Positions 26,903-36,427 of a stretch of 64,000 nucleotides of DNA are shown here, one piece after another (the first letter of the stretch is position 1; every line of letters begins with the position of its first letter). Position numbers and translations under genes: made by a program. Origin of the DNA: Streptomyces sp. QL37 (GTDB taxonomy: Bacteria; Actinomycetota; Actinomycetes; Streptomycetales; Streptomycetaceae). The notes under the pieces were generated by a model. The model was not told the DNA's origin. It saw only the letters and a program-made list of their open reading frames with translations, and made no database searches. The stretch is from positions 8,331,765 through 8,395,764 of the forward strand of contig NZ_PTJS01000001.1 of the NCBI RefSeq assembly GCF_002941025.1, in the 5' to 3' direction.

Positions 26903-27403
26903 ATGCGCAACACACGCATCGGCGCGGGTATCTGTCTGGCCGTCGGTTCTCTCGCACTCGCGGCCCCGGCCGCCGGAGCGGCGGCCGACCCCTCGGGGGA
27001 ACAGAGCATTCGCATCAGCCCGGCGAAGGCCTCACCGGGCTCACAGGTCACCGTCGTCACCAGAGCCTGCGGCAAGGAGACGTACGGCAAGGGCACGTCG
27101 GAGGCAGGAGGGGCCTTTCACCTCTTCGAGGGTGACCGGGCGGGCGTACTGGTCGGCGTGTTCGACATCCCGGCGGGGACCCGGCCCGGCACCGACACCG
27201 TCACCGTGAAGTGCCCGCCCCGGACCCGGATCACGGACACCTACAGGATCGCCGACCGCGCACCCACCGGCGGGGTCGACGCCGGCTTCGGGGCGCCCAC
27301 CGACCAGAACACGCAGCTCGCCGCCGGCAGTGTGCTGCTCGCCGCGGCAGCGGCCGGGGGAGTGGTGAGGATGCGCCGCCGGACCGCCGCAGCGCGCTCC
27401 TGA
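26903..27403 (+). CDS. Secreted, C-terminally membrane-anchored protein; probable sortase F cargo
   Basis: 166 residues. A signal peptide (1-28) leads into a small domain with Cys56 and Cys104, which could form a disulfide. A PTGGVDAGFG motif (121-130) is followed by a hydrophobic helix (about 138-155) and a basic tail (RMRRR). This has the layout of a cell-wall sorting signal but without LPXTG. A GGAGG site precedes the ATG. The class F sortase gene begins 87 bases downstream, a pairing common in Streptomyces. The molecular role is unknown. Confidence 0.8.
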   Translation: MRNTRIGAGICLAVGSLALAAPAAGAAADPSGEQSIRISPAKASPGSQVTVVTRACGKETYGKGTSEAGGAFHLFEGDRAGVLVGVFDIPAGTRPGTDTVTVKCPPRTRITDTYRIADRAPTGGVDAGFGAPTDQNTQLAAGSVLLAAAAAGGVVRMRRRTAAARS

Positions 27404-27490
27404 CCGTACGGCTCACGTCCGCGGGCCGGAAAGCCGAACCCTCCCGGTCCGCGGCGGCCCCACCCACCCGCTCCGAAGCAGAGGCAGGCG

Positions 27491-28375
27491 ATGGAATCCG
27501 GGAGCACGAACAACACGGCAACGCCCTCGTTCCCAGCGGTGAAGCACCTGGTCTGGGCCCTGGTGGCGGGTACGGCCCTGGTGATCAGCGGGACGCGTGA
27601 CGACCGGCCACCCCAGCCACCGGCGGCCGCGACAGCCGCTCCCGCCGCCGCGCCGTCCGCCGCCGCGGCCCCGCCGACCACCCGCCCCACGGGGCCCGCG
27701 CAGGCTCTCGCCTACCTGGCACCCGAACGCCCCGCGCCCCGGCCGCCCTCCTACATGCGCAGTCCCGCCATGGCACCGGCGCCTGCGGCCCCGCCACCCG
27801 TCCGCCCGGGTCCGCTGGCCCCCGTGCCGGTGAGCAGGCCGGAGCAGGCCCCCGCCCGACCGGCCTCCACGAAGCCGGCACCCGGCGGCGCCGCCTCGCA
27901 CCCCTCCGTACAGCCTCTCCCGCCCGCGACTCCGCTCCGGCTCCGGATCCCGGCTCTCAAGGTGGACGCGCCCATGATGAAGCTCGCGCTGAACAAGGCG
28001 GGGGCGCTGGAGCCTCCGCCCGACAACAACCCCGTACTCGCCGGCTGGTACGCGGGCGGGACCGTGCCCGGCGCCGTGGGTACCGCCGTCGCGGCCGGGC
28101 ATGTAGACACCCGTCTCGGGCCCGGCGTCTTCCACGAGCTGGGATCCGTGCGCAAGGGCGCCACCATCGAGATCGTCCGGGCAGATGGGCGCACGGCGGT
28201 GTTCACCGTCTATGCCGTCGAGGTCTACGACAAGACGAACTTCCCGGACGGCAAGGTCTACGGCCCCTCCGCCCGCCCCGAACTGCGGGTGATCACCTGC
28301 GGGGGCGCCTACAACAAGAAGACGGGCTACCAGGACAACGTCGTGGTCTTCGCCTCCATGACCGCCTCGCGCTGA
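27491..28375 (+). CDS. Class F sortase
   Basis: 294 residues: an N-terminal membrane anchor (about 17-33), an unusually long Pro/Ala linker (about 38-148), then the sortase barrel. Catalytic His204 lies in AAGHVDT and Cys270 in RVITCGG. No Arg occurs in the 20 residues after Cys270, so the third catalytic residue is not obvious. It would act outside the membrane as a transpeptidase, probably on the preceding gene product. Confidence 0.88.
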   Translation: MESGSTNNTATPSFPAVKHLVWALVAGTALVISGTRDDRPPQPPAAATAAPAAAPSAAAAPPTTRPTGPAQALAYLAPERPAPRPPSYMRSPAMAPAPAAPPPVRPGPLAPVPVSRPEQAPARPASTKPAPGGAASHPSVQPLPPATPLRLRIPALKVDAPMMKLALNKAGALEPPPDNNPVLAGWYAGGTVPGAVGTAVAAGHVDTRLGPGVFHELGSVRKGATIEIVRADGRTAVFTVYAVEVYDKTNFPDGKVYGPSARPELRVITCGGAYNKKTGYQDNVVVFASMTASR

Positions 28376-28442
28376 CCGCCCAGGGCCGCGCCGTCCCCCG
28401 GAGACACGCTCGACCGGCCGCTCTCGGCCCCCGGCCGCCCTG

Positions 28443-29732
28443 TCAGTGGGCCTCCCTCAGATCGATGATCCGCCTGATCTTGCCGACAGACCGCTCCAGC
28501 GTCTCCGGATCGACGATCTCGACCCCGACGCTCACGCCGACCCCGTCCTTCACGGCCGCCGCGATGGACCGGGCGGCCTCCTCGCGCTCGGCCGTGGAGG
28601 CTCCGGCCCGTGCCTCCGCCCGTACGGTCAGCGCGTCCATCCGCCCCTGCCGGGTCAGCCGCAGCTGGAAGTGCGGAGCCACTCCCGGAGTCCGCAGCAC
28701 GATCTCCTCGATCTGCGTGGGAAAGAGATTCACCCCGCGCAGGATCACCATGTCGTCACTGCGACCGGTGACCTTCTCCATCCGCCGGAAGACGCGGGCC
28801 GTACCCGGCAGCAGCCGCGTCAGATCACGGGTCCGGTAGCGGATCACCGGCATGGCCTCCTTGGTGAGCGAGGTGAAGACCAGCTCGCCCTCCTCCCCGT
28901 CCGGCAGGACCTCACCGGTGAACGGGTCGACGACCTCCGGGTAGAAGTGGTCCTCCCAGATGTGCAGCCCGTCCTTGGTCTCGACGCACTCCTGAGCCAC
29001 CCCGGGGCCCATCACCTCCGACAGCCCGTATATGTCGACGGCGTCGATGGCGAACCGCTCCTCGATCTCGCCGCGCATCTGCTCGGTCCACGGCTCTGCC
29101 CCGAAGATGCCGACCTTCAGCGATGTCGTCCGGGGATCGACCCCCTGACGCTCGAACTCGTCCAGGAGGGTCAGCATGTAGGAGGGCGTGATCATGATGA
29201 TCTCCGGCCGGAAGTCCTGGATCAGCTGCACCTGGCGCGCGGTCATGCCCCCGGACGCCGGAACGACGGTGCAGCCGAGGCGCTCCGCCCCGTAGTGCGC
29301 TCCCAGACCGCCGGTGAACAGGCCGTATCCGTAAGCCACATGAGCCTTGTGACCAGGCCGGCCGCCAGCAGCCCTGATCGACCGGGCGACCACGTCCGCC
29401 CAGGTGTCCAGGTCGTGGTCCGTGTACCCGACCACCGTGGGCCGGCCGGTCGTGCCGCTGGACGCGTGGATCCGCCGCACCCGGTCCTCGGGAACCGCGA
29501 ACATCCCGAACGGGTAGTTGTCGCGGATGTCGGCCTTGACGGTGAACGGGAAGCGTGAGAGATCGGCGAGCGTACGGCAGTCCTCGGGGCGCAGCCCCGC
29601 CTTGTCGAACGCGGCACGGTAGAACGCGACGTTCTCGTAGGCGTGCCGCAGCGTGGCCCGGAGCCGCTCCAGCTGCAGGGACTCGAGCTCGTCGCGGCCG
29701 AGCCGCTCGCCGGCGTCAAGCAGCGCGGTCAT
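28443..29732 (-). CDS. paaK: Phenylacetate-CoA ligase
   Basis: About 429 residues of the short ANL PaaK type. Landmarks are IHASSGTTGRPTVVGYT (ATP binding), IFGAEPWTEQMR, DIYGLSEVMGPG and the late VTGRSDDMVILRG. It activates phenylacetate for catabolism or precursor supply. The ATG at 29732 is chosen over 29741 because GAGGGG lies 8-9 bases upstream of it and directly abuts the other. No other paa genes are visible in the window. A TetR-type inverted repeat sits just upstream. Confidence 0.92.
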   Translation of the reverse strand: MTALLDAGERLGRDELESLQLERLRATLRHAYENVAFYRAAFDKAGLRPEDCRTLADLSRFPFTVKADIRDNYPFGMFAVPEDRVRRIHASSGTTGRPTVVGYTDHDLDTWADVVARSIRAAGGRPGHKAHVAYGYGLFTGGLGAHYGAERLGCTVVPASGGMTARQVQLIQDFRPEIIMITPSYMLTLLDEFERQGVDPRTTSLKVGIFGAEPWTEQMRGEIEERFAIDAVDIYGLSEVMGPGVAQECVETKDGLHIWEDHFYPEVVDPFTGEVLPDGEEGELVFTSLTKEAMPVIRYRTRDLTRLLPGTARVFRRMEKVTGRSDDMVILRGVNLFPTQIEEIVLRTPGVAPHFQLRLTRQGRMDALTVRAEARAGASTAEREEAARSIAAAVKDGVGVSVGVEIVDPETLERSVGKIRRIIDLREAH

Positions 29733-29754
29733 ACGGATCATCCCCTCGCCGACC

Positions 29755-29776
29755 GGCGACCGACCATTCGGTCGCC
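29755..29776. promoter_or_regulatory. TetR/PaaR-type operator upstream of paaK
   Basis: GGCGACCGA (29755-29763), CCAT, TCGGTCGCC (29768-29776): perfect 9-base arms. The core ACCGACCATTCGGT resembles operators of PaaR-like TetR regulators of phenylacetate genes. It lies 23 bases before the paaK start. Confidence 0.65.
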
Positions 29777-30052
29777 TCCTGGGAGCAGTAATTCAGGAGG
29801 CGGGGGGTTCTGGCAAGGGGTGCGGGCAGCCTGTGGACAACTCCTGGTCGGAAGCCCGGCTCGGTGAGCCGGGTTATCGTCCGGCCGTCGTCCGGGCGTC
29901 CGGCGGAGCCGGCGTCCGGAGGCGCGGGAGCCGGGCGCCGCGGGGCCCGTGCCGGAGCCGGCGCGGGACCTCGATCGGGAGGTTGTCGACGCCGCCGTCG
30001 CCTGATTCGCTCTGGGCGTACGCACCTGCAACGCGCCACCCGCACTGTTTGA
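29777..30052. other. Intergenic region between paaK and the tandem hydrolase
   Basis: About 275 bases with no gene recognised. A Gly/Arg-rich low-complexity stretch around 29890-29990 is an accidental frame. No ribosome site precedes the hydrolase ATG, so leaderless translation is possible. Confidence 0.5.
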
Positions 30053-31582
30053 ATGACTGCTATGCCGATCTTCAGCACGTACGACGGAACCGGTCTCGCC
30101 TACCACCTGGTGGGCGAGGGCGAACCGCTGATCTGCCTGCCGGGCGGCCCCATGCGGGCCGCCCGCTACTTCGGTGACCTCGGCGGCCTGTCCCGAGTGC
30201 GGCAGCTGGTGCTGCTGGATCTGCGGGGCACCGGTGACTCCGCCGTCCCGGATGATCCGTCGACCTACCGGATCGACCGTCTCGTCGAGGACGTCGAGGC
30301 GCTCCGCGCGCACCTCGGGCTGGAACAGGCCGATGTGCTGGGCCACTCCGCCTCCGGTGAACTCGCCGCGCTCTACGCCGCGAAGTACCCCCGGCGACTG
30401 CGCTCCCTCACCCTCGTCACACCCGGGACGGGCACCCTGGGCCTTCCCGCCACCGACCAGGACCGGCGCGATGCCGCAGCGCTGCGTGCCCACGAGCCCT
30501 GGTACGCCGAGGCAAGGGCCGCTCTGGACGAGATCCAGGCCGGACGCGCCACACCCGAGGCCTGGGCGGGGATCCGGCCGTTCATGTACGGGCGCTGGGA
30601 CGCCGCCGCCCAGGCCCACGCCGCCGAATCCCCCGCCCAGCGGAACGCCCTGGCCGGGTCGCACTACTACCCGGAAGGCGGCCTCGACGCCGACGCCGCG
30701 GTCGCCGTGCTCCGTGAGCTGCCGGTGCCCGTGCTCGTCCTCGCGGGGGAGTACGACGGAGGCCCCAGCCCCGACCGCGCGGCGGAACTCGCCGCGCTCT
30801 TCCCCCACTCGGAGTTCGTCGTCCAGCGGGGTGCCGGCCACTTCCCGTGGATGGACGACCCCGGTGCCTTCGTCCGCACCGTCACGGCCTTCCTGGACCC
30901 CGAGGTCAGCAGTGTGCAGGCGGGCGGGATCCGGCTGGCGTACCGCACCTGGGGCGATCCCTCGGCCCCGCCCGTCGTCCTCGCCCACGGGCGGGGCGGG
31001 AGCAGCCTGGGCTGGTCGGGCATCGCCGAACAGCTCGCGGCCCGCCACCGGGTGTACGCCCTCGACTTCCGGGGCCACGGCCTCAGTGACTGGACGGGCC
31101 GCTACTCCTTCGAATTCTTCCGTGACGACCTGCACGCCTTCCTGGAGGCCCGCAATCTCTCCGGCGCCACGGTGATCGGGCACTCGATGGGCGGAGCGGC
31201 AGCACTGCTGCTGGCCGAGCGGCACCCGGAACTGGTCGGGGCTCTGGTCGTCGAGGACGCCCCGCCCCTGCTCCCGCTCGACCCGCCCCGCGCTCCGGCC
31301 GAACGACCGCCGGGCGAGCTCGGCTTCGACTGGCAGGTCGTGCCGTCCATCGACGCCCAGCTGAACGCCCCGGACCCGGCCGCACGGGAGTGCCTGGGCG
31401 AGATCACCGCCCCGGCACTCGTCGTCGGAGGTGCCCGCAGCCATGTCGACCAGGGGCAACTGGCCTGGATGGCAGAGCAGATACCAAGGGGACGGTTCGT
31501 CTCCGTCGACGCCGGCCACCTCGTACACACCGACAACCCACAGGCGTTCCTCGATGCCCTGAGGTCGTTCGGCGTCGGCTGA
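30053..31582 (+). CDS. Tandem alpha/beta-hydrolase (two complete domains in one protein)
   Basis: 509 residues in two halves. Domain 1 (about 1-283) has oxyanion segment LPGGPM, nucleophile Ser99 in GHSASGE, Asp235 and His263, resembling proline iminopeptidase-type hydrolases. Domain 2 (about 288-509) has AHGRGGS, Ser378 in GHSMGGA and His489. Both appear catalytically intact. They are joined by almost no linker (FLDPEVSSVQAGGIRL). Single-domain proteins of 260-290 residues are the norm. No signal peptide. The substrate is unknown. Confidence 0.9.
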   Translation: MTAMPIFSTYDGTGLAYHLVGEGEPLICLPGGPMRAARYFGDLGGLSRVRQLVLLDLRGTGDSAVPDDPSTYRIDRLVEDVEALRAHLGLEQADVLGHSASGELAALYAAKYPRRLRSLTLVTPGTGTLGLPATDQDRRDAAALRAHEPWYAEARAALDEIQAGRATPEAWAGIRPFMYGRWDAAAQAHAAESPAQRNALAGSHYYPEGGLDADAAVAVLRELPVPVLVLAGEYDGGPSPDRAAELAALFPHSEFVVQRGAGHFPWMDDPGAFVRTVTAFLDPEVSSVQAGGIRLAYRTWGDPSAPPVVLAHGRGGSSLGWSGIAEQLAARHRVYALDFRGHGLSDWTGRYSFEFFRDDLHAFLEARNLSGATVIGHSMGGAAALLLAERHPELVGALVVEDAPPLLPLDPPRAPAERPPGELGFDWQVVPSIDAQLNAPDPAARECLGEITAPALVVGGARSHVDQGQLAWMAEQIPRGRFVSVDAGHLVHTDNPQAFLDALRSFGVG

Positions 31583-31621
31583 CGGGCCCCACCGGGCCCG
31601 TCGGCCGCACCTCCCGCCGCG

Positions 31622-33259
31622 TCAGCCTCGGTGGAGCAGGGTCACCATGACCTCGTACAGCGTCGCCTCGGGGTCAGCCGCCGCGCCGTGCGAACGCCAG
31701 GCCACGAATCCGTCGGGGCGCACCAGAACGGCGCCTTCGGCGGACGTGCCGTGCGCGGCGGCCCAGTCGGTCCCGTCCTCGGGCCGCAGGTCGGCGTCCG
31801 GGGTGGCGCCGATCCCGAAGGCCTCCAGCGGGACCGACAGGCGCTTGGCCACCTGCTCCGCCGCCGTACGCCAGTCCGGATACCGGGCATCGCACAGCAG
31901 CACGAACGACTTCTCGTACAGGTCCAGCGTCGATACGCGCCCGCCCGCTCGCCCGAGCCACAGGTGTGGTGCCCTGGTGCCGGGTTCACCCGTCAGGCCC
32001 ATGCCTTCGGGCACCACCGGAAGTCCGGGGTCGACGTCCAGGACGGCGCCGCGCACATAGCGGTAGCCGAGTGCGACCGTGAGCATGCCGCCCTTACGGC
32101 CGCCACCACCCGGGCCGGGTGATCCGGCGTACCCCGGGTGGCTGTGCTCTCCCGAACGGGCCGACGCACGCGCACTCGTGGCCTGCGCCACGGGCAGTCG
32201 CTCCGCTTCGTACGTCTGGAGAAGCCCCGGTCCCGCCGCCTCGTCGAGCACGGCGGCCAGCTTCCACGCCAGGTTGTGCGCGTCCTGGATGCCGGTGTTG
32301 GAGCCGAACGCACCGGTGGGGGACATCTCGTGCGCCGAATCGCCGGCCAGGAAGACCCGGCCGGCACCGTACCGCTCGGCGACCCGCTCGGCCGCGTGCC
32401 ACGGCGCCTTGCCCGTGATCTCGACGTCCAGGTCCGGCGCACCGACCGCCCTGCGGATGTGCTCCGCGCACCGCTCGTCGGTGAAGTCCTCCAGTGTCTC
32501 GCCCCGGTCGGGCTGCCACGGCGCGTGGAACACCCACTGCTCCTCGTTGTCCACGGGCAGCAGCGCCCCGTCCGCGCCCGGCGTGGTCAGGTAGCAGACG
32601 ATGAAGCGCCGGTCACCCACCACGGAAGCGAGCCGCCGCGAGCGGAACGTGATGCTCACATTGTGGAAGAGGTCCCCCGGTCCCGTCCGGCCGATGCCCA
32701 GCTGCTCCCGGATCGGACTGCGGGGCCCGTCGGCCGCGACGAGATAGTCGGCGCGCACCGTGGTGTGCTCCCCGGTCTCCCGGTCCTTGACCACGGCGGT
32801 GACCCCGTCCGCGTCCTGCTCGAAGCTGAGCAGCTCGGTGGAGAACCGCAGCTCGCTGCCCTGCGCCCGGGCATGGGAGACGAGCACCGGTTCGAGGTCG
32901 TTCTGGCTGCACAGGCACCAGCCGCTCGGGCTGAACCTGGCGATACCGCCGCCCGGGTCGATCTCCTTGAACAGCCACTCCTGGTCGTCGCCGGTGAGGG
33001 ACCCGGCCTGAAGGATTCCGTGATTGTCCGCCAGCACGGATGCGGCGTCCCGGATCAGCTGTTCCGCCCCCGCGGTCCGGAACACCTCCATCGTCCGCAC
33101 GTTGTTCCCCCGCCCTCGCGGGTGCGTCGAGGTGCTGCTGTGCTTCTCCACCAGCAGGTGGCGGACGCCGAGCCGGCTCAGGAAGAGGGAGGCGGACAGT
33201 CCCACCAGGGAGCCGCCCACGATGAGGACCGGTACGCGGAGGTCGACGTTCTCGTTCAT
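31622..33259 (-). CDS. whiE-VIII: FAD-dependent polyketide hydroxylase of the spore-pigment cluster
   Basis: 545 residues of the class A aromatic hydroxylase family (PgaE/RdmE-like). It has the Rossmann motif VPVLIVGGSLVGLSASLFLS, the DG-type motif YLVAADGPRSPIREQLG, and FLAGDSAHEMSPTGAFGSNTG. A thioredoxin-like C-terminal domain follows. GGAG precedes the ATG. As in S. coelicolor whiE, this hydroxylase gene is divergent from the rest of the cluster. It would hydroxylate the folded polyketide using NAD(P)H and oxygen. Confidence 0.92.
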   Translation of the reverse strand: MNENVDLRVPVLIVGGSLVGLSASLFLSRLGVRHLLVEKHSSTSTHPRGRGNNVRTMEVFRTAGAEQLIRDAASVLADNHGILQAGSLTGDDQEWLFKEIDPGGGIARFSPSGWCLCSQNDLEPVLVSHARAQGSELRFSTELLSFEQDADGVTAVVKDRETGEHTTVRADYLVAADGPRSPIREQLGIGRTGPGDLFHNVSITFRSRRLASVVGDRRFIVCYLTTPGADGALLPVDNEEQWVFHAPWQPDRGETLEDFTDERCAEHIRRAVGAPDLDVEITGKAPWHAAERVAERYGAGRVFLAGDSAHEMSPTGAFGSNTGIQDAHNLAWKLAAVLDEAAGPGLLQTYEAERLPVAQATSARASARSGEHSHPGYAGSPGPGGGGRKGGMLTVALGYRYVRGAVLDVDPGLPVVPEGMGLTGEPGTRAPHLWLGRAGGRVSTLDLYEKSFVLLCDARYPDWRTAAEQVAKRLSVPLEAFGIGATPDADLRPEDGTDWAAAHGTSAEGAVLVRPDGFVAWRSHGAAADPEATLYEVMVTLLHRG

Positions 33260-33530
33260 CAGTTGCTCCAGCTCGGACGCGGGACGGATGCAGTGTCCAT
33301 GCCCTCGCAGGAGGCCTTCGGCCGGGCTTCGGCCGACGCCTCACCTGAACGGTTCATAAATCTCGCGCCGCTCGTACCAGCGTTCCACGATCAGTCGCGG
33401 GAGCGATGCTCGCGATGCGGGGGCGGACTTCATGCCGGCGGGCAGGGACCTGCGCCGCTTCCACCGAAACCGACGGATGACGAGAGGCCACGGGACGTGG
33501 CCGCCGCGCCGTCTCGAAGGAGAGCGAAAG

Positions 33531-34649
33531 ATGACAACCCTCTCGGAACGGATATCTCAGTCCGCCTTCGACGGTTCGAGGCTCCGGGTCATACTGCTGC
33601 TGGACCTGCACGACGGCGCCCAGAACCAGTTCCTCGAGGCGTACGAGCACATGCGCAACCAGGTGGCCTCGATCCCCGGACACATCAGCGACCAGCTGTG
33701 CCAGTCCATCGAGAACCCCTCGCAGTGGCTCATCACCAGTGAGTGGGAGAGCGCGCCGCCCTTCCTCGCCTGGGTGAACAGCGAGGAGCACGTGGCGACG
33801 GTGCAGCCCCTGCACAGCTGCGTACGCGACACACGCTCCCTTCGCTTCAGCGTGCTGCGGGAGACCGGGGCGGCGTTCGAGGGCACTCCCGAGTCCGCCA
33901 AGGGCCGCCTCCAGTCCGCGCCACGACTGGGCGACGGAGTCGTGCGCCACGCGCTCACCTTCACGGTGAAGCCGGGCACGGAGGAGATGGTCGCGAAGAT
34001 CCTCGCCGACTACGACTCCCCGCAGTCCCGTGTCGACGAGAACACCCGGTTGCGCCGTACCTCGCTCTTCATGCACGGAAACCGTGTCGTGCGAGCGGTC
34101 GAGGTCGAGGGCGACCTCATGGCGGCTCTGCGCCACGTCTCCCGCCAGCCCGAGGTCAGGGCCGTCGAGGAGGCCATCAACCCGTACCTGGAGCAGGACC
34201 GCGACCTCAGCGATCCCGACTCCGCCCGGATGTTCTTCACCAGGGCCGCGCTCCCCACCGTCCACCACGTGACAGCAGGCCGGCACGCCCCCGAGGGCGT
34301 CCAGCGGCACTCGCTGTTCTACCAGGCCAAGGAAGGCTGCGGCATGGCACTGGCCCGGCTGCTCGCCGGCCAGGACGAGGAAGCGGCGAACGACGCGTCG
34401 AGCCCCATCGAGAGCAGCACCATCTTCCAGCGCGACGACATCGTGGTGCGGCTTCTCGAAGTGAGCGGCCCGCTCGACGCCCAGCCCGCACAGGCACTCG
34501 GCATCGGCGGCCACCGCAAGGCGGCCATGCTCGGCCGGCTGCTCGACGGCGGTGCGAACGGCATGCCGACGACCGACCAGGAGGCCGCGCGCTTCCTCGC
34601 GCAGGCCGAGATGAACCTGATCACGGACCGTCGGGCCACCGAGTCCTGA
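33531..34649 (+). CDS. whiE-I: SchA/CurD-like spore-pigment protein with monooxygenase-like domain
   Basis: 372 residues. The first ~110 resemble an antibiotic-biosynthesis-monooxygenase ferredoxin-like fold (LLDLHDGAQNQFLEAYEHM). The remainder is the SchA/CurD-like region, named after spore-pigment genes of S. halstedii and S. cyaneus. Its reaction is not established. GAAGGAG precedes the ATG at 33531. It heads the rightward whiE-type operon. Confidence 0.88.
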   Translation: MTTLSERISQSAFDGSRLRVILLLDLHDGAQNQFLEAYEHMRNQVASIPGHISDQLCQSIENPSQWLITSEWESAPPFLAWVNSEEHVATVQPLHSCVRDTRSLRFSVLRETGAAFEGTPESAKGRLQSAPRLGDGVVRHALTFTVKPGTEEMVAKILADYDSPQSRVDENTRLRRTSLFMHGNRVVRAVEVEGDLMAALRHVSRQPEVRAVEEAINPYLEQDRDLSDPDSARMFFTRAALPTVHHVTAGRHAPEGVQRHSLFYQAKEGCGMALARLLAGQDEEAANDASSPIESSTIFQRDDIVVRLLEVSGPLDAQPAQALGIGGHRKAAMLGRLLDGGANGMPTTDQEAARFLAQAEMNLITDRRATES

Positions 34650-34718
34650 CGCGTCACCGGCAGCGGGGCCACCCCGTGCTGCCGTCACACCGCACAACGT
34701 GCCTGGAGGAGAACAGCC

Positions 34719-35162
34719 ATGACCACCCACCGGCCTCGCATCGTGGACCTCAGCGAGACTCAGCCCAACCGCAGGCGCGGCGGCGACCTGCGCGCCATGC
34801 TCACACCCACGGCGGTGGGCGCCACCAGCGGTTTCATGGGGCTGGCCATCGTCGCCCCGGGGGACCGGATCGGCGAGCACTACCACCCGTACTCCGAGGA
34901 GTTCGTGTACGTCGTGGACGGGCTGCTCGAAGTGGACCTGGACGGCGAAGCACACCCGATGCGTCCCGATCAGGGCCTGCTGATCCCGCCGCACGTCCGT
35001 CACCGCTTCCGCAACGTGGGTGACGTGGAGGCGCGCATGGTCTTCCACCTCGGCCCGCTCGCCCCCCGGCCCGAACTCGGTCACGTGGACACCGAGGTCA
35101 CGGAGACCGCGGACCCCAGTGACGGCTACGCGCCGCCAGAACGAACGGGGGCGGCCTCATGA
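34719..35162 (+). CDS. whiE-II: Cupin protein of the spore-pigment cluster
   Basis: 147 residues with a single cupin barrel. Motif 1 is [17 protein letters not shown] and motif 2 [12 protein letters not shown], so the metal-binding His/Glu set is present. Equivalent to whiE ORFII, thought to assist cyclisation or oxidation. GGAGG precedes the ATG. Its stop overlaps the ketosynthase start as ATGA. Confidence 0.92.
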   Translation: MTTHRPRIVDLSETQPNRRRGGDLRAMLTPTAVGATSGFMGLAIVAPGDRIGEHYHPYSEEFVYVVDGLLEVDLDGEAHPMRPDQGLLIPPHVRHRFRNVGDVEARMVFHLGPLAPRPELGHVDTEVTETADPSDGYAPPERTGAAS

Positions 35163-36427
35163 CCCGGCGCGTGGCCGTCACCGGGGTCGGCGTCGTCGCA
35201 CCCGGTGGCATCGGAGCCCCGGCGTTCTGGGACCTGCTCGCCAACGGCCGTACCGCGACACGCGGGATCACACTGTTCGACCCGGCGGAGTTCAGGTCGC
35301 GCATCGCCGCCGAGTGCGACTTCGATCCCGTCGCCCACGGCCTGGACGCGGACCTGATCGCCCGATCGGACCGGTACATCCAGTTCGCCCTGGTGGCGGC
35401 ACGGGAGGCGCTGGGCGACGCCGGACTCGACCTCGAGAAGGAGGACCCCTGGCGTATCGGGGTCTCCCTCGGGACCGCCGTCGGCGGCACCACGCGCCTG
35501 GAGCACGACTACGTCGCGGTCAGCGGCAGCGGCGCGCGCTGGGACGTCGACCACCGGCCGGCGGGAGCCCACCTGGAGCGCGCGTTCGCGCCCAGCACCC
35601 TCGCCTCCGCGGTCGCGGAGGAGGTCGGCGCGCACGGGCCCGTACAGACGGTCTCGACCGGCTGCACCTCCGGCCTCGACGCCATCGGGTACGCCTTCCA
35701 CTCCGTCGAGGAAGGCCGCGTGGACATCTGTGTCGCCGGCGCGTCCGACACACCGATCACCCCCATCACGGTGGCGTGCTTCGACGCGATCAAGGCGACC
35801 TCGGCGAACAACGACGACCCGGAGCACGCCTCCAGGCCGTTCGACGCCCGCAGGGACGGATTCGTCATGGGCGAGGGCGGCGCCGTCCTCATCCTCGAGG
35901 AACTGGAGCACGCCCGCGCCCGCGGCGCGACCGTCTACTGCGAGATATCGGGCTACGCCACATTCGGCAACGCCTACCACATGACCGGGCTGACCACCGA
36001 GGGCCTGGAGATGGCCGAGGCCATCAACACCGCCCTCGCGCACGCCCGGCTCGACGGATCGCAGGTCGACTACGTCAACGCGCACGGTTCGGGCACCAAG
36101 CAGAACGACCGGCACGAGACGGCAGCGGTGAAGCGGGCCCTGGGCGCGCACGCGTACAAGGTCCCGATGAGCTCCATCAAGTCGATGGTCGGCCACTCCC
36201 TCGGCGCTATCGGCGCCATCGAGATCGCCGCGTGCGTCCTGGCCCTCAAGCACCAGACGGTGCCGCCGACGGCCAACTACGAGACCGCGGACCCCGAGTG
36301 CGATCTCGACTACGTACCCCGCACCGCGCGGCCCCTCAAGCTGCGCAGCGTGCTCTCGGTCGGCAGCGGCTTCGGCGGGTTCCAGTCCGCCGTCGCCATG
36401 ACCAGAACAGGCGGGAGGACCCCATGA
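35159..36427 (+). CDS. whiE-III: Type II PKS ketosynthase alpha subunit
   Basis: 422 residues, full length. Active-site Cys169 lies in [16 protein letters not shown], and the conserved histidines follow in [12 protein letters not shown] and [11 protein letters not shown]. With the next gene it forms the heterodimer that extends malonyl units into a poly-beta-ketone. ATGA coupling occurs at both ends, which favours equal subunit synthesis. Confidence 0.96.
   Translation: MTRRVAVTGVGVVAPGGIGAPAFWDLLANGRTATRGITLFDPAEFRSRIAAECDFDPVAHGLDADLIARSDRYIQFALVAAREALGDAGLDLEKEDPWRIGVSLGTAVGGTTRLEHDYVAVSGSGARWDVDHRPAGAHLERAFAPSTLASAVAEEVGAHGPVQTVSTGCTSGLDAIGYAFHSVEEGRVDICVAGASDTPITPITVACFDAIKATSANNDDPEHASRPFDARRDGFVMGEGGAVLILEELEHARARGATVYCEISGYATFGNAYHMTGLTTEGLEMAEAINTALAHARLDGSQVDYVNAHGSGTKQNDRHETAAVKRALGAHAYKVPMSSIKSMVGHSLGAIGAIEIAACVLALKHQTVPPTANYETADPECDLDYVPRTARPLKLRSVLSVGSGFGGFQSAVAMTRTGGRTP

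Noticed and set aside
29880..30052. Gly/Arg-rich frame between paaK and the tandem hydrolase
   Set aside because: Simple composition, no ribosome site, no homology pattern.
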